NCBI RefSeq assembly: GCF_937898925.1
Contig: NZ_CALDKF010000001.1
Span: 1 to 24,195, forward strand
DNA length: 24,195 nucleotides
Source: an uncultured Methanobrevibacter sp.
Lineage (GTDB): Archaea; Methanobacteriota; Methanobacteria; Methanobacteriales; Methanobacteriaceae
Direction: 5' to 3'
Each line of letters begins with the position of its first letter. The stretch's first letter is position 1. Made by a program: the position numbers and the translations under genes. Shown here piece by piece: positions 7,485-15,938 of the stretch. The notes under the pieces were generated by a model. It did not search any database. It was not told the DNA's origin and was given only the letters and a program-made list of their open reading frames with translations.

Positions 7485-7781
7485 ATGAAAGAAGACAATT
7501 TTGACACAGAACTTATCCACGAGAAAGAGAAAAAAGATGCTGTTGGAGCAGCAGAACCTGAGGAAGATGAACTAACATTGACGAATAAGATCATAGTTGC
7601 AATAGGATACATATTCTCAATAATACTCCCAGTAGTGGGATTGGTCTATGGAATCATATTGCTGATGCTTAAGAATGAACCCCAAATATACCGAAAGCAT
7701 GCTCCATATATCATAATTATTTCAATAATCCTGTGTTTTATAATTGCCTTAATTGAAATGTTATACTACCATATCATTTAA
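7485..7781 (+). CDS. acidic-tailed two-helix membrane protein, copy 1
   Basis: 98 residues. The first ~35 are highly acidic and polar, followed by two hydrophobic helices (from IIVAIGYIFSIILPVVGLVY and from YIIIISIILCFIIALIEML) separated by a short basic loop (KNEPQIYRKH). The paralogue at 9782 shares the KII..IGYIF..I.P..G..YGIIL pattern and the Y(R/E)..H(A/G) loop. The ATG at 7485 is preferred over an in-frame GTG at 7476 because GTGA, overlapping that GTG, makes a ribosome binding site 5 nt before it; the paralogue has the identical arrangement. Its last codons fall inside a 44-bp tandem duplication. No function is known; acting with the adjacent zinc-ribbon and Ig-like genes is inferred from their joint duplication. 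Confidence 0.8.
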   Translation: MKEDNFDTELIHEKEKKDAVGAAEPEEDELTLTNKIIVAIGYIFSIILPVVGLVYGIILLMLKNEPQIYRKHAPYIIIISIILCFIIALIEMLYYHII

Positions 7782-7849
7782 GAAAACAATACATTAAACG
7801 AAAAGATATACCATCATATCATTTAAGAAAATACATTAAATGAAAAGAT
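7763..7849. repeat. ~44-bp imperfect tandem duplication
   Basis: Two adjacent copies share CATATCATTTAAGAAAA, then ATACATTAAA, then GAAAAGATAT. The first copy includes the end of the membrane-protein gene. Confidence 0.8.
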
Positions 7850-7896
7850 ATGCTAAAAAAACCGTTTAGGGAATAAAAAATTAAAAGCTGTTAAAT

Positions 7897-8334
7897 ATGT
7901 TAAAGAAATCAATCGTAATGATATTAATTGTAGCAGTCATATTGACTGTATCATATCTTTATCCGACAACAAATTTGGAAACTGAAATAGCTTGCTATGG
8001 ACATGGCACAAGCTCCAAAGGGGAATATATGAGAGTCTATCTGCTTCATAAAGATAGCTCTAAACTAACTTCAGATAGCTTCAGGTATATTCCACTAAAT
8101 GATATGCCACTTTCCATCAATATAACCGATGATGAAAACAGGACAAAATCCTATAGAATGACAACAAATGCAAAGGGTCATGCCCAAATAAATTCCCTTG
8201 AAAAAATGAACTATCATGTTTCAGTGCTGTTTGAGGGAAAATACAATTACAAACCCTCCAGATGGGAGGGGGATGTTGATTTGAAAAACTCAAGCTCCAG
8301 CTATAGGCCTGAATACTTTGACTTAAATTCATGA
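7897..8334 (+). CDS. membrane-anchored small Ig-like surface protein
   Basis: 145 residues. A short basic start and one hydrophobic segment (residues ~5-22) act as a signal anchor, so the rest is likely outside the membrane. Residues ~75-130 look like one Ig-like (Big/adhesin-type) domain: PLSINITDDENRTKSYRMTT, then NAKGHAQINSL, NYHVSVLFEGKYNYKPSRW. That pattern is common in Methanobrevibacter adhesin-like proteins. A frameshifted paralogue lies convergent at 8555-8970 and shares the PTT..C(Y/H)G(H/V) segment and the Ig-like domain. No clear ribosome binding site is seen, so the start is less sure. The gene follows the membrane protein by 115 nt. A cell-surface role is inferred; the partner is unknown. 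Confidence 0.8.
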   Translation: MLKKSIVMILIVAVILTVSYLYPTTNLETEIACYGHGTSSKGEYMRVYLLHKDSSKLTSDSFRYIPLNDMPLSINITDDENRTKSYRMTTNAKGHAQINSLEKMNYHVSVLFEGKYNYKPSRWEGDVDLKNSSSSYRPEYFDLNS

Positions 8335-8363
8335 TAGTTCAGAGTTTTCTTTAAAAAATAGAT

Positions 8364-8467
8364 AAAAAAGAAAATAAAAAAATAAATAAGCAAGCCTTAT
8401 TGATAATACGATTTTAAAAAAAAGAAAATAAAAAAATAAATAAGCAAGCCTTATTGATAATGCGATT
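8364..8467. repeat. 54-bp-period tandem duplication between convergent paralogues
   Basis: Two 50-bp copies (8364-8413 and 8418-8467) differ at one base (A at 8408, G at 8462) and share AATAAGCAAGCCTTATTGAT. Near-identity suggests a recent duplication. Confidence 0.95.
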
Positions 8468-8554
8468 AAAAAAATGACTTCCTTATTGAATTATCGTTAC
8501 TTTAAGAATGATATGTTCATTATAAAGAAATTGGCTTAAAAATTGGCAATGCCA

Positions 8555-8970
8555 TCAAATATAGAAAGACCCATTATAGACATAGATCTTGTTTCTCAAG
8601 TCAATGGTGCCATTCCATTGGGAAGACTTGTAGAAGTTGTCTCCTGCAAAGGATGCAGTCAAATCATACTTATCTTTTTTCAAATCGCTTATCAATGCTT
8701 TGCCTCCTGAATCAGTAGTGAGACGATAAATGGAAGATTTGCCATAGCTGTTTGTCAGATTAGCCAATATATGCTTATCAGGCAAATTCCTATATACTAG
8801 AGTTCCATTCTCTGTTTCATGTAATATAATGAAACCATTATATAACTATTGTCTGAAGATCTTGTTACCCCATGACAATATAAATTGGTATCAGTTGTAG
8901 GAAAAATCATATAAGCGCTCACTATTATGAGTATTGCAATTCCAATAGTTAATATCCATATCCTTTTCAT
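8555..8970 (-). pseudogene. frameshifted paralogue of the Ig-like surface protein
   Basis: The start MKRIWILTIGIAILIIVSAY at 8970 follows a strong GAGGTG ribosome binding site and gives a signal anchor like that of the gene at 7897. The frame breaks near 8820, just after VSLYY, and stops at 8797. One frame over it continues HETENGTLVYRNLPDKH and the Ig-like domain (RLTTDSGGKALISDL, then DLTASFAGDNFYKSSQW) to a stop at 8555. One missing base explains the break, since the span is 416 nt, one short of 139 codons. This is either a recent loss of function, phase variation or a sequencing error. The restored protein would be about 138 residues, close to the paralogue's 145. Confidence 0.8.
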
Positions 8971-9042
8971 AAAAAACACCTCAAGATATATGAATCCAAA
9001 TCTATAAACCCTTATGAAATAGCAACCATAAAACATGAAATC

Positions 9043-9145
9043 GCACCCCTAAAACACTAGGAAATAAAACCATATGACCTAAAGCTGCACCCCTAAAACA
9101 CCAGGAAATACAAACCATATGACCTAAAGCCGCATCCCATAAACC
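9043..9145. repeat. 44-45-bp tandem repeat upstream of the Ig-like pseudogene
   Basis: Two copies (9043-9086, 9087-9131), each starting GCACCCCTAAAACAC and ending CATATGACCTAAAGC, plus a partial third (GCATCCCATAAACC, 9132-9145). Confidence 0.9.
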
Positions 9146-9690
9146 TTTATAAAATATTTAATTCATAGAAATAATATAATTTATTTATTAATAAAGATAA
9201 GCAAAGGCAGTTTGTTTAAAAATTTATTGAAAACTTAATTGATATCTGAACAAAAAGCTAAAAAAACTAGTTTTTATTGCATTTAAATTGTTTGTTGGAC
9301 ATAAAATAAAAAAGAGGGTTTAATGGATTGGCAATTCAGGGATTCAAATAGCTAAAAATATGCAAAATGTATAATTCAAAAACCTAAAAATGAAAGAATG
9401 CAATTGCTTATCATGCCCAAACATATAAGAACAAAACTTTCATGAACATATCTGATTCCACTTCAACACCATATTATCAGATTGTGAGCCTAAATGTTTT
9501 AATGTAAAAAAACAGATTAATTCAAGCAAAATAAACAATGTCCAAGAAAGCAATCCAATTTTAAAATAACGTTCATAAAAAATATAAGTTTCTAATTTTA
9601 CATTATTTTCAAATAATTAAATTCAATAGAAATATCAATATTATTAATTTTGTTTAAAAATTTTACTTTAAATATTAATAATTTAAAAAA
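9146..9690. other. gene-poor stretch, nothing recognised
   Basis: AT-rich DNA before the second membrane-protein gene. Only very short open frames exist, including a 10-codon one at 9323 behind GAGGG that I do not support as a gene. A slightly less AT-rich patch near 9440-9500 might be old coding sequence but shows no readable family. Confidence 0.5.
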
Positions 9691-9714
9691 TGTTCAAAAA
9701 TAACTTTTATAAGA
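9691..9714 (+). promoter_or_regulatory. promoter of the second two-helix membrane protein
   Basis: TGTTCAAAA (9691-9699), 6 nt, TTTATAAGA (9706-9714). Both blocks are identical to those at 7393-7416. Predicted start near 9738. Confidence 0.7.
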
Positions 9715-9781
9715 TTAGATATCCTACAATTAATTAATTAAGAAATGAAATTTTTTAATTAGAAGAAAAGATGTGAGAAAA

Positions 9782-10141
9782 ATGAGCAATGACGAAAAAA
9801 TAGAAGAGAAAATCGAAAGCAGTGAAAACAAAGAAAATCAAGAGGAAACCATTAATGCTGAAAGCATAAATAATGATGAAACAAAATTGGATGATGAAAC
9901 ATTTTTCAAAAGTGATAATATAGAGACAAAAGCGGAAAAGACAAGCAATGGAAATAAGATCATAATAATCATAGGGTATATATTTGCACTGCTCATTCCA
10001 TTGATTGGTTTTATATATGGAATCATATTGGCCATCATTAAGAAGCCACCTTCATATAGGGAACATGGAATATACATTATACTTCTTTCAGTAATAATGT
10101 GGGTAATCTATTTCCTAATAGGTTTTGCATACATTCCATAG
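9782..10141 (+). CDS. acidic-tailed two-helix membrane protein, copy 2
   Basis: 119 residues. The first ~60 are Glu/Asn/Lys-rich and strongly acidic (for example KIEEKIESSENKENQEE), longer than in the paralogue at 7485. Two membrane helices follow (from IIIIIGYIFALLIPLIGFIY and from YIILLSVIMWVIYFLIGF), joined by KKPPSYREHG. The ATG at 9782 has GTGA 5 nt upstream; an in-frame GTG at 9773 is the alternative. The zinc-ribbon copy 2 follows by 199 nt, so the order differs from copy 1, where the zinc ribbon comes first. A membrane-located regulator or partner of the zinc-ribbon protein is a guess from this repeated pairing. Confidence 0.8.
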   Translation: MSNDEKIEEKIESSENKENQEETINAESINNDETKLDDETFFKSDNIETKAEKTSNGNKIIIIIGYIFALLIPLIGFIYGIILAIIKKPPSYREHGIYIILLSVIMWVIYFLIGFAYIP

Positions 10142-10156
10142 ATTAGCTATAAAATC

Positions 10157-10206
10157 TTTTAATTTAATTTTTTTTTAATTTTTAATTGATTTCTTTATTT
10201 TATTTT
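10157..10206 (+). terminator. U-rich terminator after membrane protein copy 2
   Basis: A long T-rich tract with a run of nine or more T (near 10169-10176) starts ~15 nt after the stop codon. Confidence 0.5.
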
Positions 10207-10340
10207 AGGATTTAAAGAAAGAATATTCATCCAATGATTTAATTCATCTTAATTTTATTTCATGGTTATAGAAATTTCTTCAATGACATCTTAAGGCACC
10301 ATAACCATTTTCAAACTAATATCTAACAGGCGGTGATTTT

Positions 10341-11021
10341 ATGACTCATTACACTAAATATAAATGCAAGAAATGTGATTCAACATTCGTCAACTATGAC
10401 CAATTTTTTTATTTAGATCCAAAAACCAATGAAATCAATATAGAAAATAGGGTTTTGATGGCAATTGAAGAAAGTGAATCTTCACCTTTAGTGGGCAATA
10501 TAATAGAAACCTATTGTGGAAACTGCAATAAAAAGGTAATAATTTATGAAATCAATCCATTTGAATCAAGATATGGTGCTTGTTCATCAATTAAAACACT
10601 GAAGGATAGCCTAAATAGACAATACGAGTTTATCCGAGAAAAATATGAAAAGGCAGTTGAATTGAATAAAATCATTGAGAATAGGATGGAAATTGAGGTT
10701 TATGACTTTATTCTGGAAAATGAAAAATACTTTAGGGAATTGCTTGAGGAATTGATTGATTCCAATGGAAAGTTTGAGAATCTGAAGTCAAAGCTTAATA
10801 AGATAATCCTCTATCTGGAATATTTCATTGGCACATACATAAACAGCATTACAATCATCAGCATCATATATGGAAGCTATTTCTATACTTTGAATGATGA
10901 GAGATTCAAAAGGGACATTTGCCCCAATTGCCAAAATGAGATCTCATACATTACTGAAGATGAGATATGCCCTATTTGCGGTGGAGAGTTGAAAATCGAA
11001 GATAAGATTAATATAGATTAA
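10341..11021 (+). CDS. zinc-ribbon protein, copy 2
   Basis: 226 residues, soluble. CKKC (residues ~9-12) and CGNC (~58-61) form an N-terminal zinc-binding set. CPNC and CPIC near the C-terminus (separated by QNEISYITEDEI) form a second. The middle is helical and charged. It is a paralogue of the gene at 6462: both have an S(S/A)..(L)(V/T)G.I.ET.C.NC segment and an E.K...I.D ending. GGTGAT lies 4 nt before the ATG, a strong start. A perfect 11-bp inverted repeat (TCATTTTTATT at 11028-11038, complement at 11047-11057) follows the stop and may help termination. No upstream TGTTCAAAA element is seen, so it may be co-transcribed with the membrane-protein gene or use another promoter. Function unknown. 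Confidence 0.85.
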   Translation: MTHYTKYKCKKCDSTFVNYDQFFYLDPKTNEINIENRVLMAIEESESSPLVGNIIETYCGNCNKKVIIYEINPFESRYGACSSIKTLKDSLNRQYEFIREKYEKAVELNKIIENRMEIEVYDFILENEKYFRELLEELIDSNGKFENLKSKLNKIILYLEYFIGTYINSITIISIIYGSYFYTLNDERFKRDICPNCQNEISYITEDEICPICGGELKIEDKINID

Positions 11022-11047
11022 TAAATGTCATTTTTATTGACTATTAA

Positions 11048-11158
11048 ATAAAAATGATAAGAAAATTTAAAAAAAATAAATGAATATATTAATTTTTCAA
11101 AGCTATAAAAATGATAAGAACATTAAAAAAAATGAATATATTAATTGTTAAAGCTAAC
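11048..11158. repeat. 57-bp-period imperfect tandem duplication
   Basis: ATAAAAATGATAAGAA, then an A-run, then ATGAATATATTAAT and AAAGCTA occur twice (about 11048-11104 and 11105-11158). The second copy runs into the 3' end of the PAS gene and includes its terminator arm. Confidence 0.85.
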
Positions 11159-11170
11159 AATATATTCATT
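11124..11170 (-). terminator. hairpin plus U-run terminator overlapping the PAS gene's stop
   Basis: On the minus strand the last codons fold back on the sequence after the stop: AATGAATATATTGTTA pairs with TAAC..., then ATATATTCATT, with one 4-nt bulge (AATT) and a short GC loop. Eight T follow at once (A-run 11125-11132 on plus). This is a bacterial-style intrinsic terminator whose 5' arm is coding sequence. Confidence 0.7.
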
Positions 11171-13420
11171 TACAATTGGAATGGAAATGCTATAGCAATC
11201 CCCATTTTCAGATTTGAACAATTTGAAATCCAAGGAATCCAGTATCTCTTCCACAAGATTAACATTGAATCCTCCCTTGCTTTCAGACTCATTCTCTTTT
11301 TTAATTGTTAAGGAAGCTGACCCATTTTTCTTCTTTAAGCTGATAAGAATCTCATCATCAGCGAAAATGTTGTATACAAATTCATAAAGAATAATTCCCA
11401 AAAAGGTTAAGGAACCTATATTGATATGAATATCTTCCAAATTCAACTTATAATTCAGCTTTAAATTTTCATCCTTGGATAAGTAATCCAAGACCTCATT
11501 GATATAAACCTTAAGGCTTATATTCAATAAGTCAAAATCCTTTCCAATATAGCGATGAATCAAGAGCAAAACATTAATTCTCCTTTGGAAATTTTCCAGA
11601 ATGCTTGTTTTATCCAATCCTGAATTCAAGCTATAATCCATTATATTTATAAAAATATAAAAAAGATCCTTTATTAGAACATGGGAGTCATTCAATAGCT
11701 TTTCTTCAGATTTTTTAGTTTTTTCCAATTTTTGATTGATGTCTGTTATCTCGTTTAAAAGAAGGTCCATCTTAGTCAGATTCTCCTTTAACTTATTTTC
11801 AATAAGGATTCTGTTGGTATTGTCCTTTAAAAATCCTATATAATCTAGATTTTCACCATTTTCATTGAATTCCCCTTCAATAATGAAGTTTATGTACTTT
11901 TCCCTATTCTTTTCAGTGATGATTCTGAAATTAGTGTTGATTGTATCATAATTTTTAGAAAAATTGTTTAGCTCCGATTTGAAATTCTCCTTATCTGAAT
12001 CAGATATGTATTTGCTAAATTCAATTTCACTTAAATTATCAGAATCTTCAAGAACATAATCATTAATCCTGCTTAAATCCTCTCTTTCAATGGAGTCATC
12101 CTCATAATCCTCTGCCCTGATCGAGAAAACATCCTCAGAATCATCAGAATCCTCACCAATAGCTAAAACATTTTCAGAATCATCAGAATCCCCACCAATA
12201 GCTAAAACAGCATCGGATTCCTCATCGAAATCAGCAAAACTGATTATATGATTAAAATCTCCTGAACTTAAGTCAAGAATATTATATATTCCTTTGGAGA
12301 ATACTGTAGACTTGTCCAATTGACTGAATATGTCAAAGGAATCAACGCTTCCCTTTTTCAAATCATCATAGATATCATCCTTTAGGACTTGTTCCTTTTC
12401 CATATTCTTAATATCATTGTTCATGATGCTCTCTTCAAGGAATTCCTCATCATAGCGTTCTTCAGAATCCTTCAGATAGTTTTTTTGCTTAGATTTCTTC
12501 TTATAGAATCCTGCAATGTCATTTTCATATTGGACTAGATTCAAGGTATCCCTTAATAAGTAAGCCTCCAATTCATATTCCTTTTCATCTGTTATTTCCT
12601 TAAAGAAAATCTTGACGGCAGGATTATAATTATGGCTTGAAGGAGATGCGAATGCTCGAAGCCATCTCCTTTTGTCCTTAGAATCGATAATGGAAAATTC
12701 GAATGTTTCAAAGAAGGATTTCCTATTGAGAAGATTATTCAATATCATGTCCAACTCATCATGATTGATGTCTATTAAATTGAGATTCGCAAAATCATAT
12801 AAACCAAGTATTTCACTTTCCCCTATGCTGAAATAATCTAAAAACTTTTCATTGACCTTAAGTATTTCATTCCCTTCAATCAGAATGTATGGCCTTTCGG
12901 AATTATTGAAAAATTCCTCTCCAGCAAAGTACAGCAAGTCCAGGTCCTCTTCAAAATAGGATAAATGAAAAAGCTTATCCTCTAAAAAGAATAGCTTATG
13001 CCTATAGATTGATATTAGGATATCATCTATATACTTGACTTCCCTAAACTCATAGGGTTCCTTATTTATGGCAACATCATTGAAAATCTTAAGCAATTTA
13101 TTCTCTCTTAAAAAAGGGAACAGCTTTGAAAAGTATCTTCCTATGATATTGCTGTAATCCAAGACAAACTCATATTCATCAACATAGATTGAATTAATCA
13201 AGTCAATGTGGTTCTGTGAAATATATTCAACAATGAAATCCTGGCTGTTTTTACAATACCTTAATACTATCAGGTCCTGATTCAGCTTATCAAAGATCTT
13301 GAAGTTTTCATCATATTCCACTGATTTGACCTTAGGGGAATGTGTAAAAATTTCATATTTGCTTATATCGCTTATCTCTTTAATGATATTGCTTTCCATA
13401 TCCTGTAGAACAATTCTCAT
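11141..13420 (-). CDS. PAS sensor protein with degenerate histidine-kinase-like C-terminus, copy B
   Basis: 759 residues, no membrane segment, so a cytoplasmic sensor is likely. Residues 1-165 are a domain shared with the upstream neighbour (MRIVLQDMESNII / MLTTIIEDMEGNLI). A PAS domain spans ~178-285, and a second PAS-like unit (~375-540) is interrupted by an acidic insert with a 13-residue tandem repeat, VLAIG(G/E)DSDDSE(N/D) (405-430). A coiled coil follows (540-580). Then comes a HisKA_2-like helix pair with H580 in the phospho-acceptor place and a GHKL-like ATPase fold with N-box remnant FVYN (681-684). The DNG box is missing (LTIKKENESES instead), so ATP binding is doubtful. Its ATG touches the upstream gene's TAA and GGGGGA precedes it, so translation is probably coupled. 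No response regulator is in the window. Confidence 0.8.
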   Translation of the reverse strand: MRIVLQDMESNIIKEISDISKYEIFTHSPKVKSVEYDENFKIFDKLNQDLIVLRYCKNSQDFIVEYISQNHIDLINSIYVDEYEFVLDYSNIIGRYFSKLFPFLRENKLLKIFNDVAINKEPYEFREVKYIDDILISIYRHKLFFLEDKLFHLSYFEEDLDLLYFAGEEFFNNSERPYILIEGNEILKVNEKFLDYFSIGESEILGLYDFANLNLIDINHDELDMILNNLLNRKSFFETFEFSIIDSKDKRRWLRAFASPSSHNYNPAVKIFFKEITDEKEYELEAYLLRDTLNLVQYENDIAGFYKKKSKQKNYLKDSEERYDEEFLEESIMNNDIKNMEKEQVLKDDIYDDLKKGSVDSFDIFSQLDKSTVFSKGIYNILDLSSGDFNHIISFADFDEESDAVLAIGGDSDDSENVLAIGEDSDDSEDVFSIRAEDYEDDSIEREDLSRINDYVLEDSDNLSEIEFSKYISDSDKENFKSELNNFSKNYDTINTNFRIITEKNREKYINFIIEGEFNENGENLDYIGFLKDNTNRILIENKLKENLTKMDLLLNEITDINQKLEKTKKSEEKLLNDSHVLIKDLFYIFINIMDYSLNSGLDKTSILENFQRRINVLLLIHRYIGKDFDLLNISLKVYINEVLDYLSKDENLKLNYKLNLEDIHINIGSLTFLGIILYEFVYNIFADDEILISLKKKNGSASLTIKKENESESKGGFNVNLVEEILDSLDFKLFKSENGDCYSISIPIVNEYIVSFNN

Positions 13421-15313
13421 TTAAATTCCCCCATCCATTTCAAACACTATATTCGCTTCTGTGACTGATTCGTCGTTTACTATAAAAAGGTCATGTAATC
13501 TTGTTTCTTTAAGGCTCTTCAAAAATCCTAGAAGGTCTGAATAATCAAGATTTAACTTTTCATTATTGAATGCCCTTATTGATATTTTTATTAGATTGCC
13601 CTCTATGGCTCCACAAATGTCGAACCTTTCAATATCCACTTCATCCAATTTGAGAATATTCAAGAAATACTCACATAGAATCAGGTATAACAAGTCAATC
13701 TCATCCCTGCTGAATAGAATATCCTTATCTATATTGACGTTTATTATGCTTTCCTCAAAAAGTTTGGAGAAATAATTGTTCAGGAATATTCCTATAAAGT
13801 CCTCTAAGCTTAAATGCTCATAATATTCTAGCTTTTGGGAAATGATGTTATCTCTGCAAAGTATTTCAATTCTCCTTTGAAATATCCTATAACGGTCATC
13901 AGATATTTCCCTATTGGAATCCAAATAAAAATTCAAGAGATAAATGAAAATATTTAAATTTTTATTCAGCTTATTATAGATATATTCAAGAATTAAAGAC
14001 TCTCTTTCCAGTTCCTGTTCCAAATCCATTCTAGACTGCTGCAATTGTTTATATAATTTTCTATATTCCGTTAATTGATAATTTAACTCATTTTTTAATG
14101 ATTCCTCATAACTTATATCCTGTGCAAATCCTGTAAGTGTTAACGGATCTTCCCCATATAATATGAATTCGCAATTTATGAATTTGATGTTTCCCTTTTT
14201 TGTCTTGATCCTGAAATTTAAATTGAATTTAAGAAAATCCTCTTTTTGCTCATTTATTTCATCATATAGGTGAATCAAGTCAGTTTTAATGATGTAATCC
14301 TTTATGATGTCAAAAAACTCTTCAATTGTATTTATCTCTCTTGAAAGGTCCACTTGGCTTGGAGGAATTTCAAAAATCGAATAGATCTCATTAGACCAAA
14401 AGACCTTCCCATCCTTCACTTGACATACCGCTAATTTTCCCAATTTCAAAATGATCTCCTTTTTCCTGTTTAAGTCAGCAAAGGCTTTTCTCAGCTTCAC
14501 TTCCCTTGTCTGGTCTATGAAAATCACTTCGATGGCAGGCTGATTGTTGAATGAAGTGGGATAGATGAACTCTTTGATATGCCTTATCTCACCGTTATAA
14601 TTCAATTCTATATTATCCTGAAAGAAAAACTGCTTACGGTTTAGAATATCATCAAGTATATACTTAAGTTCTTCAATGCTTGCAAATTCCCTAGAGATTA
14701 TATTTTTATTGAAAATTTCCAACTCACCGATATCAGATAACTTGACATTGTTTATCTTGCAGAATGTTCGGTTTCCATAAACCCATTTGTTGGCCTGTAT
14801 GATTCCCACGCTTAAGTTTGAATTTTCTATTGTTTCCTTGTTGGACTTGTTCAATATATCCAAATCATTTGAATTGCTTATTTTAAAATAAAGCATATTC
14901 TTAAACCTGAAAAACTTATATACATTTGAGGATATGAGTATGTCCTCTACATAGCGCAAAACCTTGAATTCCAAATCATAATCGTTATTGTATGAATCAA
15001 AGAGCAAGTCCCTTATGTTCAAGTCCTTTAGAAAATCCAGTGAGTCGAATAGGTAAGCTCCCTTGACTTCATCCAGATCAATGTTAAAGTAATCCCGGAG
15101 ATGCTTGTTTAAAAAACAGACTAAAAAATCGTTGCGGCTCATATCTGGAGATAAGACTCCTAATGAAAAGTCCAATTCATCAAAGAAAGATGGATTGAAT
15201 ACTATTTTTCTCCTTTTCTTTTTAAATGAGAAATTATTAAAAGGGTAATCTTTAATGTATCTTTGCTTAGTGATTAGATTTCCTTCCATGTCCTCTATAA
15301 TTGTAGTTAACAT
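13421..15313 (-). CDS. PAS sensor protein with degenerate histidine-kinase-like C-terminus, copy A
   Basis: 630 residues from the ATG at 15313, chosen because AGGTGAT lies 3 nt upstream and MLTTIIEDMEGN aligns with the start of copy B; an in-frame ATG at 15364 lacks such a site. Domains: shared N-terminal domain (1-150), PAS (~160-272), second PAS with C-terminal motif (~290-402, ending LTLTGFAQDIS), coiled coil (405-440), HisKA_2-like helices and a GHKL-like fold (~500-625). The phospho-acceptor histidine seems replaced (YIYNKLNKNL at 444-453, where the family has H), and no glycine boxes are clear, so this copy looks catalytically dead. It may act as a partner or sensor subunit for copy B, with which it forms an operon of zero spacing. 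The signal sensed is unknown. Confidence 0.8.
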   Translation of the reverse strand: MLTTIIEDMEGNLITKQRYIKDYPFNNFSFKKKRRKIVFNPSFFDELDFSLGVLSPDMSRNDFLVCFLNKHLRDYFNIDLDEVKGAYLFDSLDFLKDLNIRDLLFDSYNNDYDLEFKVLRYVEDILISSNVYKFFRFKNMLYFKISNSNDLDILNKSNKETIENSNLSVGIIQANKWVYGNRTFCKINNVKLSDIGELEIFNKNIISREFASIEELKYILDDILNRKQFFFQDNIELNYNGEIRHIKEFIYPTSFNNQPAIEVIFIDQTREVKLRKAFADLNRKKEIILKLGKLAVCQVKDGKVFWSNEIYSIFEIPPSQVDLSREINTIEEFFDIIKDYIIKTDLIHLYDEINEQKEDFLKFNLNFRIKTKKGNIKFINCEFILYGEDPLTLTGFAQDISYEESLKNELNYQLTEYRKLYKQLQQSRMDLEQELERESLILEYIYNKLNKNLNIFIYLLNFYLDSNREISDDRYRIFQRRIEILCRDNIISQKLEYYEHLSLEDFIGIFLNNYFSKLFEESIINVNIDKDILFSRDEIDLLYLILCEYFLNILKLDEVDIERFDICGAIEGNLIKISIRAFNNEKLNLDYSDLLGFLKSLKETRLHDLFIVNDESVTEANIVFEMDGGI

Positions 15314-15896
15314 TTTATCACCTGTATGTTTCGATTTAAATAGAATCTGATAATTTAAAGCCATTCAATTATTAAAATGTTTTTTTAAGATGACTAGCTA
15401 TCCACCTAATCAGATTTTGATTTTAATGGAAGATACAAATATTAACACAATCAATCCTTAAAAAAATAATATACCTATTTAATCTTTTAGATTAAGATAA
15501 GAAATATCTTAATGTCAGTATATATAATTAATCTTCAAGGTATAAATACTTATTTATTTGCGTTTGAATATTCAAATAAGCTTTAAATTTATTTAAATGA
15601 ATCAAACCCAAGCCATTTTTAATATGCGCCGAGAATATGCTTTTTTTAAAAAGATCATTGATTGTTTGAACCTACTTTCCATCCAAATTCTTTAAAAATG
15701 ATTTATTAATCTACCATTTAATAATTTTTAAAAATATTATGATTTTGATTAAATTATTTAAATATAATTAAACATTGTTTAGCTAATTTTCCATGCCAAT
15801 TTTTCCTAAAAAAAATAATGGCAAAAAATATAAATAACTATAAAAATTATTCAATTGTTTAAAATATTTGCAAAAAATAAATATAAATTATTATTT
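15314..15896. other. AT-rich upstream region of the PAS operon, no gene recognised
   Basis: Divergent region between the PAS operon and the adhesin control elements. It should hold the PAS promoter on the minus strand, but I could not place a convincing TATA box. A short less AT-rich patch at 15600-15690 is unexplained. Confidence 0.45.
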
Positions 15897-15920
15897 TGTT
15901 CAATAATTATCTTTATAAAT
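15897..15920 (+). promoter_or_regulatory. distal promoter upstream of the adhesin
   Basis: TGTTCAATA (15897-15905), 6 nt, TTTATAAAT (15912-15920), same layout as the promoters at 7393, 9691 and 21134. The predicted start (15940-15946) falls inside a perfect palindrome. No gene other than the adhesin follows for 400 nt, so it may drive a long adhesin leader or a small RNA. Confidence 0.5.
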
Positions 15921-15938
15921 AAAAAAAATATAACTTAG

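Noticed and set aside
8117..8332. Minus-strand frame inside the Ig-like gene
   Set aside because: Antisense shadow; the plus-strand frame matches a paralogue.
9323..9355. Ten-codon frame behind a GAGGG site
   Set aside because: Too short to support and no conserved context.
11111..11311. Plus-strand 66-residue frame across the PAS gene's 3' end
   Set aside because: Overlaps the terminator hairpin and the PAS coding sequence; no ribosome binding site.
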